A stretch of 64,000 bases of DNA from Hydrocarboniphaga sp. (GTDB lineage: Bacteria > Pseudomonadota > Gammaproteobacteria > Nevskiales > Nevskiaceae), in NCBI RefSeq assembly GCF_028291725.1, contig NZ_JAQGNT010000100.1, forward strand, positions 62,001-126,000. The letters are read 5' to 3'. The translations under genes were made by a program, and so were the position numbers. Each line of letters opens with the position of its first letter. The stretch's first letter is position 1. Under the pieces are notes generated by a model. The model worked only from the letters and a program-made list of their open reading frames with translations, made no database searches and was not told the origin of the DNA. Shown in pieces: positions 1 to 8,708 of the stretch.

Positions 1-35
1 AGGCTGGCCGCAAGCAGCAGTGCCGCGCGGTGCAT
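1..35 (-). CDS. 5' end of a gene leaving the window, signal-peptide start
   Basis: A minus-strand ATG at 33-35 opens a frame reading MHRAALLLAAS up to the window edge. This looks like the start of a Sec signal peptide. Only eleven codons are visible, so no function can be given. It would follow the peptidoglycan-binding gene on the same strand at a gap of about 23 nt, which suggests an operon. No clear ribosome binding site is seen, which lowers confidence. Confidence 0.35.
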   Translation of the reverse strand, partial: MHRAALLLAAS

Positions 36-58
36 GGGGCGCTTCAAGCTCGTTTCGC

Positions 59-1033
59 TCAGCTGTCGCTGGCACGTCCGGCGGAATGAACGCCGAGACG
101 TTCGAGCGTCTCCAGCGTGATGCCGCCCTGGGCCATGCCCTGCGAGGCCTGGTAGCGGCGCACGCCATCGGCCGTGCCGCTGCCGATGCGGCCGTCGAGC
201 GGGCCGCTGTAGTAGCCGGCGGATTTGAGTGCCTGCTGCAGCGCGCGCACGGTGTCCGGCGTCGCATTGGTTTCGCAGAGCACGCCGCGCCATTCCATGT
301 GGCCGTCGGCGATTTTCTCTTGCCGGGTGAGGATCTGGTATTCGGCCGGGATCGCGATGCGGTTTTCGCGTGCCGGCTCGACGAGCCTGCGCACCTTGAT
401 GTTCTGGTACTGCGCCGGCACTTCTTCCTTGCGGACCTCGGCCTCTTTCACCAGCACCTGGCGGCGCACGGTCTGGTATTCGGCCGGGATTTCGCTGCGC
501 CGCGTCGTCGCGGGCTGGTCGACTTCGCTGTGCGTGACCTCGCGATATTCGGCCGGACTCTCGACCAGGCACATGATGTCGCCAGTGAGGTTGTCGACTT
601 TCTCGACCAGGCCGTGGCCGCGCTTCCATTGCTGGCTCGCCGGCTTCACCAGCTGGCGTTCGCTCGTCGTTTTATAAGTCGCCGGAACCTGCTCCAGCTT
701 CTCGGCCGCCGGTTTGACCAGCAGTTGCTGCTCTTCCCATCGGTACTGGGCCGGTACGACTTCGACGATGCGCTCCGACGCCGGCTTGACCATCACCGTC
801 TGCTCGTCCCATTCGTAGCGCTCGGGGATCACCTCGATGCGCTCGGACTCGGCTTTTTTCAGCACCGACTCGCTGAGCGTCTTGAACTGCGGCGGCGTGT
901 AGACGCGGGCATAGCATTCGCCGACGCGTGCGCGCAGCGGCAGGCCGGTGTCGAAGACCGCTTCCTGGGCAAAGACGGGCGCAGCGACGAAGGCCGCCAG
1001 CACGCAGCCGGCGGCAAAACGATGGCGTAGCAT
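59..1033 (-). CDS. Secreted peptidoglycan-binding-like protein with repeated 'IPAEY' units
   Basis: This 324-residue exported protein starts at the ATG at 1031-1033, behind a GGGAG ribosome binding site, with a signal peptide ending near VFAQEA. The middle is built of degenerate repeats of about 30 residues, each carrying a (V/I)PA(E/Q)Y-like motif followed by a (L/V)VKPA-like motif. The last 60 or so residues match a peptidoglycan-binding_1 fold (RALQQALKSAGYYSGPLDG, then GVRRYQ). Such modules anchor periplasmic proteins to murein. The repeats suggest an elongated spacer. No catalytic domain is visible, so the role is structural or unknown. The family resembles uncharacterised proteins with the same repeats next to a PG-binding domain. 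Confidence 0.75.
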   Translation of the reverse strand: MLRHRFAAGCVLAAFVAAPVFAQEAVFDTGLPLRARVGECYARVYTPPQFKTLSESVLKKAESERIEVIPERYEWDEQTVMVKPASERIVEVVPAQYRWEEQQLLVKPAAEKLEQVPATYKTTSERQLVKPASQQWKRGHGLVEKVDNLTGDIMCLVESPAEYREVTHSEVDQPATTRRSEIPAEYQTVRRQVLVKEAEVRKEEVPAQYQNIKVRRLVEPARENRIAIPAEYQILTRQEKIADGHMEWRGVLCETNATPDTVRALQQALKSAGYYSGPLDGRIGSGTADGVRRYQASQGMAQGGITLETLERLGVHSAGRASDS

Positions 1034-1125
1034 GGACACTCCCTGGTGTCCGGCAAGCCTAGCGGTGTGACGCACGCACGCCAAGCAGACATTCCATACC
1101 GGTCCCCGATACTGGCCACTAGTTC

Positions 1126-1201
1126 GTAGGGCGGGTCATGACCCGCCGTTTTTCGGCCTGCGAGAAACAAAATCAAAACGGCGGGTCGCGACCCGCCCTA
1201 C
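1126..1201. repeat. Paired GTAG-foot REP palindrome (GTAGGGCGGGT type)
   Basis: Two hairpins in opposite orientation face each other. The left one opens GTAGGGCGGGTCATGACCCG and the right one ends with CGCGACCCGCCCTAC. Each is a self-complementary GGCGGGT/ACCCGCC unit with a GTAG foot, the layout of REP/BIME elements mobilised by RAYT transposases. A second pair of this family lies at 36478-36543. The right foot overlaps the stop codon of the MFS gene. Confidence 0.8.
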
Positions 1202-2439
1202 ATAAGGCGCACCTTGAACAGCGCCCGCGAGCGCGTCCAGATGTAGCCGACCACGCCCAACGTCGCCATGCCGCCGGCGATCACCGACGGCACCGTGCCC
1301 AGCAGTTTCGCGGCCAGGCCCGACTCGAATGCGCCGAGTTCGTTCGACGCCGAGATGAAGATGCTGTTGACCGAGGCGACGCGGCCGCGCATGTGATCCG
1401 CGGGCAGGGTCTGCAGCAGCGTGTTGCGGATCACCACGCTGACGCTGTCGAAGGCGCCGCTGGCGAACAGCGCCGCAGCCGACAGCCAGAACGTCTTGGA
1501 GACGGCGAACGCCAGCGTCGCGACGCCGAAGCCGGCGACCACCAGCAGCAGCGTACTCCAGGGCCGGCGCGTCGGCGGATACCAGTTGCAGGCGATCACC
1601 GTGATCAGTGCGCCGGCGGCCGGCGCCGCGCGCAACAGGCCCAGGCCCTGCGGGCCGACCTTGAGAATATCTTCGGCAAAGATCGGCAGGATCGCGACCA
1701 CGCCGCCGAACAGCACCGAGAACATGTCCAGCGAGATCGCGTACAGCAGGATCTTGGTCTTCCAGACGTAGGCGATGCCTTCGCGCAGGCTCGCCCACAG
1801 CGCGATGCCGGCCGGCGGCGACACCGGCTGCTTCTCGATGCGGCCGATCAGCACGATGTTGATCAGCACCATCGCCAGCACCACGATCAAGGTGCCGGTC
1901 AGGCCGACGCCGACGTACAGGAACCCGGCGAGCACCGGACCGGCGATCGCGCCCGCCTGGAAGAAAGTCGCGTTCCAGCTCGCCGAGTTGGAATAGATCT
2001 CACGCGGAATCAGGAACGGCCGCAGCGACGCCGATGCCGGCGAATAGATGCCGCGCGCCAGGCCGAGCATGAACACCGAGGTGTAGATGATGCCCAACGT
2101 CACCGGCTGCGACAGCATCGCCTGGGTCGACGGCAGCGTCGCGCAGAGCAGCAGCGCCGATCCGGCCGCGATCACCGCGCCGGCCATCTGCATCAGCCGG
2201 GTTTTTTCGCGGCGGTCGGCGAGATGTCCGCCGAACAGCGCCAGGCCTATGAACGGAACCGCTTCGGCGAGGCCGATCAGGCCCAGCGCCAGCGGATCGT
2301 GCGTCATCTGGTACAGCGCGTAGCCGAGCACCACGGCCTGGATCAGCACGCCGGTGGATAGCAGCAGGTTCGCCGTGATCAGCCGCCGGAACGGCGCGTG
2401 ACGCAGGGCGGCGTAGGGGTCGTGGCGGGGGCTGCTCAT
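1198..2439 (-). CDS. MFS transporter (enterobactin-exporter-like drug:H+ antiporter)
   Basis: This 413-residue membrane protein starts at the ATG at 2437-2439 (MSSPRHDPYAAL). An in-frame extension further upstream lacks family similarity and was not used. About twelve hydrophobic segments are visible, with the MFS loop 2-3 motif as GGHLADRREKTR. The pattern resembles the EntS/DHA3 group of exporters and the substrate is unknown. The start has a weak ribosome binding site. Its stop codon TAG (1198-1200) is donated by the GTAG foot of the REP pair downstream, so insertion of that element probably set the present C-terminus (RALFKVRLM). It is a single-gene unit. Confidence 0.85.
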   Translation of the reverse strand: MSSPRHDPYAALRHAPFRRLITANLLLSTGVLIQAVVLGYALYQMTHDPLALGLIGLAEAVPFIGLALFGGHLADRREKTRLMQMAGAVIAAGSALLLCATLPSTQAMLSQPVTLGIIYTSVFMLGLARGIYSPASASLRPFLIPREIYSNSASWNATFFQAGAIAGPVLAGFLYVGVGLTGTLIVVLAMVLINIVLIGRIEKQPVSPPAGIALWASLREGIAYVWKTKILLYAISLDMFSVLFGGVVAILPIFAEDILKVGPQGLGLLRAAPAAGALITVIACNWYPPTRRPWSTLLLVVAGFGVATLAFAVSKTFWLSAAALFASGAFDSVSVVIRNTLLQTLPADHMRGRVASVNSIFISASNELGAFESGLAAKLLGTVPSVIAGGMATLGVVGYIWTRSRALFKVRLM

Positions 2440-2484
2440 GGAAGCCGCGCAGGGTACAGATTGATGCGGCGGATGTCTCGCGCG

Positions 2485-2589
2485 CGTCCCTCGATACGGC
2501 CCGCATGCGGGCCTACTCGGGAGGAACGGAGATCCGCGCAAAACCCCGTTCCTCCCGAGTAGTTCGCGCAGCGAACGTATCGAGGGACG
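2485..2589. repeat. Compound nested inverted repeat
   Basis: Outer arms CGTCCCTCGATAC (2485-2497) and GTATCGAGGGACG (2577-2589) enclose inner arms CTACTCGGGAGGAACGG and CCGTTCCTCCCGAGTAG (inner pair spanning about 2513-2562). The whole intergenic segment between the MFS gene start and the terminator of the OmpA gene can fold into one long imperfect cruciform. It differs from the GTAG REPs. It lies upstream of the MFS start, so it could affect that promoter. Confidence 0.7.
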
Positions 2590-2618
2590 GACGAGACCCC
2601 GCGTTCTTGAACGCCCAC

Positions 2619-2651
2619 AAAAAAAGGCCGGACGGCTTGCGCCGTCCGGCC
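2619..2651 (-). terminator. Rho-independent terminator of the OmpA-family gene
   Basis: On the minus strand a perfect 11-bp stem (GGCCGGACGGC, loop GCAA, GCCGTCCGGCC) is followed by seven T residues. It lies 25 nt past the stop of the OmpA-family gene. This is a textbook intrinsic terminator. Confidence 0.92.
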
Positions 2652-2676
2652 CTGGTTACAACGCGACGCTTGAGGC

Positions 2677-3963
2677 TTACTTCGCCAGCACGCGGAACTC
2701 GACGCGGCGATTCTGCGCACGGCCCTCGTCGGTGTCGTTGCTCGCAACCGGCTTGCTCTCGCCGTAGCCCTTCGCGGTCAGACGGCTGGCCGGGATGCCC
2801 TGGGTGACCAGGTAGGCCTTGACCGAGTTCGCGCGGGACTGCGACAGCTTCAGGTTGTACGCGTCGCTACCCTTGCTGTCGGTGTGACCGGCCAGCTCGA
2901 CCTTCATCTGCGGATCGCTCTTCAGGCCAACCGCGACACTGTCGAGGACGGTCTTGCTGTCACCGGTCAGGGTTGCCTTGTTGAACTCGAAGTTGACGTT
3001 CTGCAGCACGATGGTCTGGGCTTCGCGGACGCAGCCTTCGGCATCGACCTTCAGGCCGTACGGGGTGTTCGGGCACTTGTCGGCATAGTCCGGCACGCCG
3101 TCACGATCGCTGTCGAGCGGGCAACCGCTGGCATCCACGGTGGCGCCACGCGGGGTGTTCGGGCACTTGTCGAGGTAGTCGGCAACGCCGTCACCGTCGG
3201 AGTCGACCGGGCAGCCCTGGGCATTGACCGGCGCACCGCGCGGGGTGTTCGGGCACTTGTCGAGGTAGTCCGGCACGCCGTCGCCGTCCGCGTCGAGCGG
3301 GCAGCCGCGGCTGTCGACCTGGACGCCGGCCGGCGTGTTCGGGCAGGCATCGTTCGGGTCGACCACGCCGTCGCCGTCGGCATCCAGCGGCTTGCGCTTG
3401 CCGATGTCGGCCTGCAGCGCGACGCCGACTTCGAGGTCGTACAGCGGGTCGTTGCCAGCGGAGGCATGGTCGCTGAACACCGCCACGTAGCGGCCTTCGG
3501 TGCGCAGCTTCAGGCCCTCTGTCAGCGGAACGAAGAAGCCGAGGCCGGCATTGGCGTAACCGCCGCCGGCGGTGTCGCCCTCGACTTTTTCACTGGTGTA
3601 GCCGCCGCCCGCGAGGACGAACGGCTGGAAGCCGCCGGTCGTGAACGGGAACAGGAAGTCGCCACCGGCGCCCCAGGCGGAATCCTTGCCGGAGCCGAGG
3701 TCGCGCTCGCCCTGCAGGCCGAACACATTGCCTTCGAACATCAGGCCGCTGTCCAGACGCGTGCCGATGAAGGCGCGAGAGCCCCAGCCGTCGCCCATGT
3801 TGCGGTTGGAATCGGGGTGATTCCAGAACGCGCCGCCGCCGACATAGGCTTTGGGCTCTTCGTAGCCGGCAGAATCATCTGCGGCGACCACTTTTTGCGT
3901 GAACCCGGCAACCGCGCAGAACGCGGCGGCCGAGAACGCTAGACAACGAAGTCGGGACGACAT
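2677..3963 (-). CDS. OmpA-family outer membrane protein with thrombospondin type 3 repeats
   Basis: This 428-residue outer-membrane protein starts at the ATG at 3961-3963 with an AGGAGG ribosome binding site and a signal peptide ending near KVVAA. An N-terminal eight-strand OmpA-type barrel (about residues 35-195) is followed by four calcium-binding type 3 repeats (DADGDGVVDPNDACPNTP-like). The C-terminal OmpA/MotB domain binds peptidoglycan and carries LAGHTDSKGSDAYN and AQNRRVEF. This is the OprF-like architecture that links outer membrane to murein. It is a single gene with its own intrinsic terminator. The repeats are nearly identical to each other at the DNA level (3060-3330), a possible site of slippage. 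Confidence 0.93.
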   Translation of the reverse strand: MSSRLRCLAFSAAAFCAVAGFTQKVVAADDSAGYEEPKAYVGGGAFWNHPDSNRNMGDGWGSRAFIGTRLDSGLMFEGNVFGLQGERDLGSGKDSAWGAGGDFLFPFTTGGFQPFVLAGGGYTSEKVEGDTAGGGYANAGLGFFVPLTEGLKLRTEGRYVAVFSDHASAGNDPLYDLEVGVALQADIGKRKPLDADGDGVVDPNDACPNTPAGVQVDSRGCPLDADGDGVPDYLDKCPNTPRGAPVNAQGCPVDSDGDGVADYLDKCPNTPRGATVDASGCPLDSDRDGVPDYADKCPNTPYGLKVDAEGCVREAQTIVLQNVNFEFNKATLTGDSKTVLDSVAVGLKSDPQMKVELAGHTDSKGSDAYNLKLSQSRANSVKAYLVTQGIPASRLTAKGYGESKPVASNDTDEGRAQNRRVEFRVLAK

Positions 3964-4174
3964 TGGCAACCTCCTGGTAAGAAAAAATCCCACAACAAAC
4001 CTTTTTGAACTTGTTCGCCGCCAACCCAGGAAGAGCCCCCCCGATGTCGCGCCGGCCACACAACAGGCGCTATGGTTAGCTGAACCAATTAATTTAACCT
4101 GAACGCGGCCCTGAACGTGGTGTTTGTAAGCCCCGGTATCGAGAGCAAATTTTGCCCGATCCCTGATCTTTTTG

Positions 4175-5761
<1,587 letters not shown>

Positions 5762-5767
5762 TAGGAC

Positions 5768-5940
5768 CTGCAGACAGTCATTGGATCGCTTCGCTGGCTA
5801 AAGCCAGCCCTTCGGGTTGCCGCCAACCATGCGGCCATCCATCGTTGCTCGTCGTCACCATAGTCAAACTATGCCTCCTCCTCGCGCCTTGTCTGACCGC
5901 ATGGTTGGCGGCGACGCAGCGATCCAATGACTGTCAGCAG
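5768..5940. mobile_element. MITE-like palindromic element, copy 1 (shared core, own arms)
   Basis: Long inverted arms (left from CTGCAGACAGTCATTGGATC, right ending GATCCAATGACTGTCAGCAG, with inner arms around CGCCGCCAACCATGCGG) surround a core at about 5843-5894. The core reads, on the minus strand, AGACAAGGCGCGAGGAGGAG, then CATAG, nine nt, CTATGG, then GACGACGAGCAACG. The same core recurs at 40836-40888 inside another palindromic element whose arms are unrelated. The left arm carries about 20 extra bases. No ORF is carried. It lies just upstream of prfC. With the REP at 6006-6087 it fills the intergenic gap 5762-6093. Confidence 0.7.
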
Positions 5941-6005
5941 GCCCTCGCGGGCGGCTGAGGCCAAGACGGGGCCGCGGATTGTAGCCCTCGTCAACGTGAA
6001 CCGCT

Positions 6006-6087
6006 CGTAGGTCGGCAATCCCTTGCCGACGTGAACCCTTCGATGCGCAACCGGGGCCTCACGTCGGCAAGGGATTGCCGACCTACG
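6006..6087. repeat. Paired GTAG-foot REP (GTAGGTCGGCAA type), copy 1
   Basis: Arms CGTAGGTCGGCAATCCCTTG and its near-perfect complement ending GATTGCCGACCTACG are separated by a short spacer (GAACCCTTCGATGCGCAACC). Each arm contains its own small hairpin (GTCGGCAA...TTGCCGAC). A second complete copy is at 15106-15187 and a half copy at 61858-61884. It lies just past the stop of the cyclase-homology gene. Confidence 0.8.
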
Positions 6088-6093
6088 CTGATT

Positions 6094-8583
6094 TCACCGC
6101 CGCTCGCGCCGGTGGACCGCGAACAGCGGGTGCGCGCCGAACTTCTTGGCCAGCTCCAGCTCGCCGGCATATTCGGCCGAAAACCTATCCGGCGACTCCA
6201 GCATCAGCCGCGCGACGAAGGCGTCCGAGCCGAACACCGTGCCCGGCGGCGTCACCGGCTCGATGCGCGCGGCGAAGCTGATCTGCGACCCATAAAACAC
6301 CGGCGTGCCGCGCAGCGCATCCAGGTCCTCGAACGCGGGCGCGTAGTGCGCGGCGACGCGCAGCTCCAGCTTGGACGCAACGCCGTTGGGGTCGCGGCGC
6401 TGCTGGTCCAGCGCCTGCAGGATGTCGGCCGCGATTTCGGCCGCCGTGCTGGCGTCCCGGGTCACCACGTGCAGCGCATCGCCCCAGGTTGCGCTGTGCA
6501 GCACGCTCTGGCCGTAATGGCTCAGCCGCGTGCTCATCGTGCCCATGACCTCGCGCCAGAAGCGCTGCATCTCGGTGTCGGGGATGCGGCCGAAGCCGGC
6601 AAAGTCCGCGAACAGGATGCCGACCATGCGCCGATTCGGAGCCGGCGGCGGGCCGTCAACGTATTCGCCGGGCTCGCCCGAGCGCAGGAACACGCGCTGA
6701 TCCATGCGCTGCACCCACGCCGGCCGCCATTCGCAGCCGAGCCGCAGCGCGGTCAGCAGCGCGGCGCCCAGTGCGGTGCAGGCCAGCTGGTGCGCGCGCC
6801 ACTCGGCCTCCTCGTCGAGGAAGCCGGGCACGATCGCAAGGCGCTGCGCGCGATCGACCACGCGGCGCAGCCGCGCCGCGGTGGCTTCGCCCCAGCGCGA
6901 GCTCCACTCGGCGTGCGCGTCGGCGGCCGGTTGCGACAGCAGCGGATACAGATGCGCGCCGCGCTCCAGCAGATGCTCGGCGACATCCAGATCCACCGTG
7001 TCGAGCAGCGCCATGAAGACCAGCGCGCCGGGCGGAATATCGGCCTCGATGCGCAGTTCGCGCGCCGCGGCACTCAATGCGGCTCCGCTGTCCGGCCGGC
7101 GGCGCAGCAGCAGCAGCGGCGGCATGCGCAGATTCGCCAGCACCGAGGGGTCGGCCGCCAAGCGCTCGCACAGGCGCCGCATTTGCTGCAGCGTGCGGCC
7201 GCGGCGGACCACGTCGTTGACGCACAGCTCGTTGGCCTGCTGCAGCCGCTCGCGGCACTGCGCCTGGTCGCCCAGGTGCAGCGCCGCTTCGGCGCCCGAC
7301 ACCAGATGAAAGAACTGCTCGGATTCCGAGGCCGGGCGCAGCTCGGCCAGGCGCGTCCGCACTTGCTGCGCGACATCGCGCGCCTGCGCCGGCTGGCCGG
7401 CCATCAGCAGCATCGTCGCGGCATTGATGCCGCTGTACGGCCCGCGCCAGCGGCGGAAAGAATCCGAATAGACTTCTGCCGAACGCAGGAAATGCGCGCT
7501 CGCGTCGCCGCCTCCGGCCAGCGCCAGGTCTTTCTCCAGCCGTCCCTGCAGCGCAAGCCAGTCCTCGTCCAACTCCTGCGGTTCCAGCGCCAGCCGGCCG
7601 TAGTGCTCCAGCGCGAGCTGGGTGCCGCCGACGTTGGCCAGCGCGAGCAGCCGCAGGTATTCCATGCGCCGCGATACCAGGCCGCGCTTCAACGCCCGCG
7701 ACAGCAGGTCGTGGCAACGCAGGTCGTTGCCGTCGCGCATCGCCGCCTCGGCCTGCGCCAGCACCGCGGCGGCTTCGTCGTTGGCGGGGCCGGCGTCGCG
7801 CGCGGGCTGCGCGTCGGTATCAGTGAAGGCGACGCCGGGGTCGATCACGATCAGCGGCCGATGATGGTTGCGGTGCTGATCATCCGGCGCCAGCGTCGAC
7901 AACGGCAGCGGGATCCGCTGCGGATGGCGGCGCCATTCCACGACTTCGGCGGTGCCGCCGGGTTCGCCGAGTTTTTGCGAACGCAGCACCGCGATCAGCA
8001 CGTCGGACTGCTCGGCCAGGCAGGCCGCCAGCGCGCGATATTGCTGGGTGCGCCATTCGGCGGAAGCCGCGAGCACGTCCAGATCGGCGGCGTGCGCGTC
8101 GTAGAGCGTCACGCGCCATTGCGCTTCTTCGAGCAGGCGCATGATCGCCGCGTGACAGCGCTGGCGTACGTCGTCGGACAAGCTCTGGCCCTCGGCTTCG
8201 GCGCGCAGGATCCAGTCGCGATACAGCCATTCCGGCGGCACCGGCAGCAGCGCGACGCTGGCGCAGGCGACGCCATGGCGCTGAAACCATTCGAGTGCGC
8301 TGCGATGAAAGACCAGGTCGATGCCCGGCGCGGCACCGGTCATCAGCACCACTTTGCCGGCGGCGGACTGCCGCCGGATGTCGGGCAGCACGCGCCGCAG
8401 CAGGTGCGCGGTGGTGTGGGTTTCTTCGTCGGCCGACAGCAGCAGGTGGCCGGTGCCACCGAGCAGCAGCGCCGCGTCGGCACCCGCGCGCGCGTAGCCG
8501 CGCCGCAACAGCAGCCACTGCCTGATGCCGATGTCGCTGCTTTCCGCCGAATTCACTTCGCGTCGATTGCCTTGGCCTTGCAC
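6094..8583 (-). CDS. SLOG-like / TRAFs-binding / class III nucleotide-cyclase-homology protein
   Basis: This 829-residue protein starts at GTG 8581-8583; another GTG at 8554-8556 is possible. The N-terminal 240 or so residues look Rossmann-like (VVLMTGAAPGID; then EQSDVLIAV and GGTAEVVEW), consistent with a SLOG nucleotide-sensing fold. Residues 260-480 are helical repeats with YSGINAATML, the signature of the TRAFs-binding domain (DUF4071). Residues 655-829 match a class III adenylate/guanylate cyclase domain. Metal-binding Asp660 (FADFAGF) and Asp702 (WGDAL) and Arg773 are present. The usual base-specifying Lys (here about Ala698) and the transition-state Asn (here Ser769) are not. The domain may therefore be inactive or of altered specificity. 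It is divergent from a TIR-WD40 gene across 125 bp, which suggests joint control. The role is unknown; signalling or conflict functions are plausible. Confidence 0.7.
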   Translation of the reverse strand: MQGQGNRREVNSAESSDIGIRQWLLLRRGYARAGADAALLLGGTGHLLLSADEETHTTAHLLRRVLPDIRRQSAAGKVVLMTGAAPGIDLVFHRSALEWFQRHGVACASVALLPVPPEWLYRDWILRAEAEGQSLSDDVRQRCHAAIMRLLEEAQWRVTLYDAHAADLDVLAASAEWRTQQYRALAACLAEQSDVLIAVLRSQKLGEPGGTAEVVEWRRHPQRIPLPLSTLAPDDQHRNHHRPLIVIDPGVAFTDTDAQPARDAGPANDEAAAVLAQAEAAMRDGNDLRCHDLLSRALKRGLVSRRMEYLRLLALANVGGTQLALEHYGRLALEPQELDEDWLALQGRLEKDLALAGGGDASAHFLRSAEVYSDSFRRWRGPYSGINAATMLLMAGQPAQARDVAQQVRTRLAELRPASESEQFFHLVSGAEAALHLGDQAQCRERLQQANELCVNDVVRRGRTLQQMRRLCERLAADPSVLANLRMPPLLLLRRRPDSGAALSAAARELRIEADIPPGALVFMALLDTVDLDVAEHLLERGAHLYPLLSQPAADAHAEWSSRWGEATAARLRRVVDRAQRLAIVPGFLDEEAEWRAHQLACTALGAALLTALRLGCEWRPAWVQRMDQRVFLRSGEPGEYVDGPPPAPNRRMVGILFADFAGFGRIPDTEMQRFWREVMGTMSTRLSHYGQSVLHSATWGDALHVVTRDASTAAEIAADILQALDQQRRDPNGVASKLELRVAAHYAPAFEDLDALRGTPVFYGSQISFAARIEPVTPPGTVFGSDAFVARLMLESPDRFSAEYAGELELAKKFGAHPLFAVHRRERR

Positions 8584-8708
8584 TGCAGTCTAGTACAGTG
8601 ACCTACGAGCTGAGTTCGTATCGCTAAATTCCGATAGACGCGCGCAGCTACGCTGTCCACACTCGATACGGGGCGAAAAAAGCGGCACCTTAGCGGCGAG
8701 GGGGACAT

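Noticed and set aside
6031-8601. 856-codon plus-strand frame opposite the SLOG/cyclase-homology gene
   Set aside because: Same reasoning: biased composition, no motifs, and it overlaps a gene with clear domains throughout.
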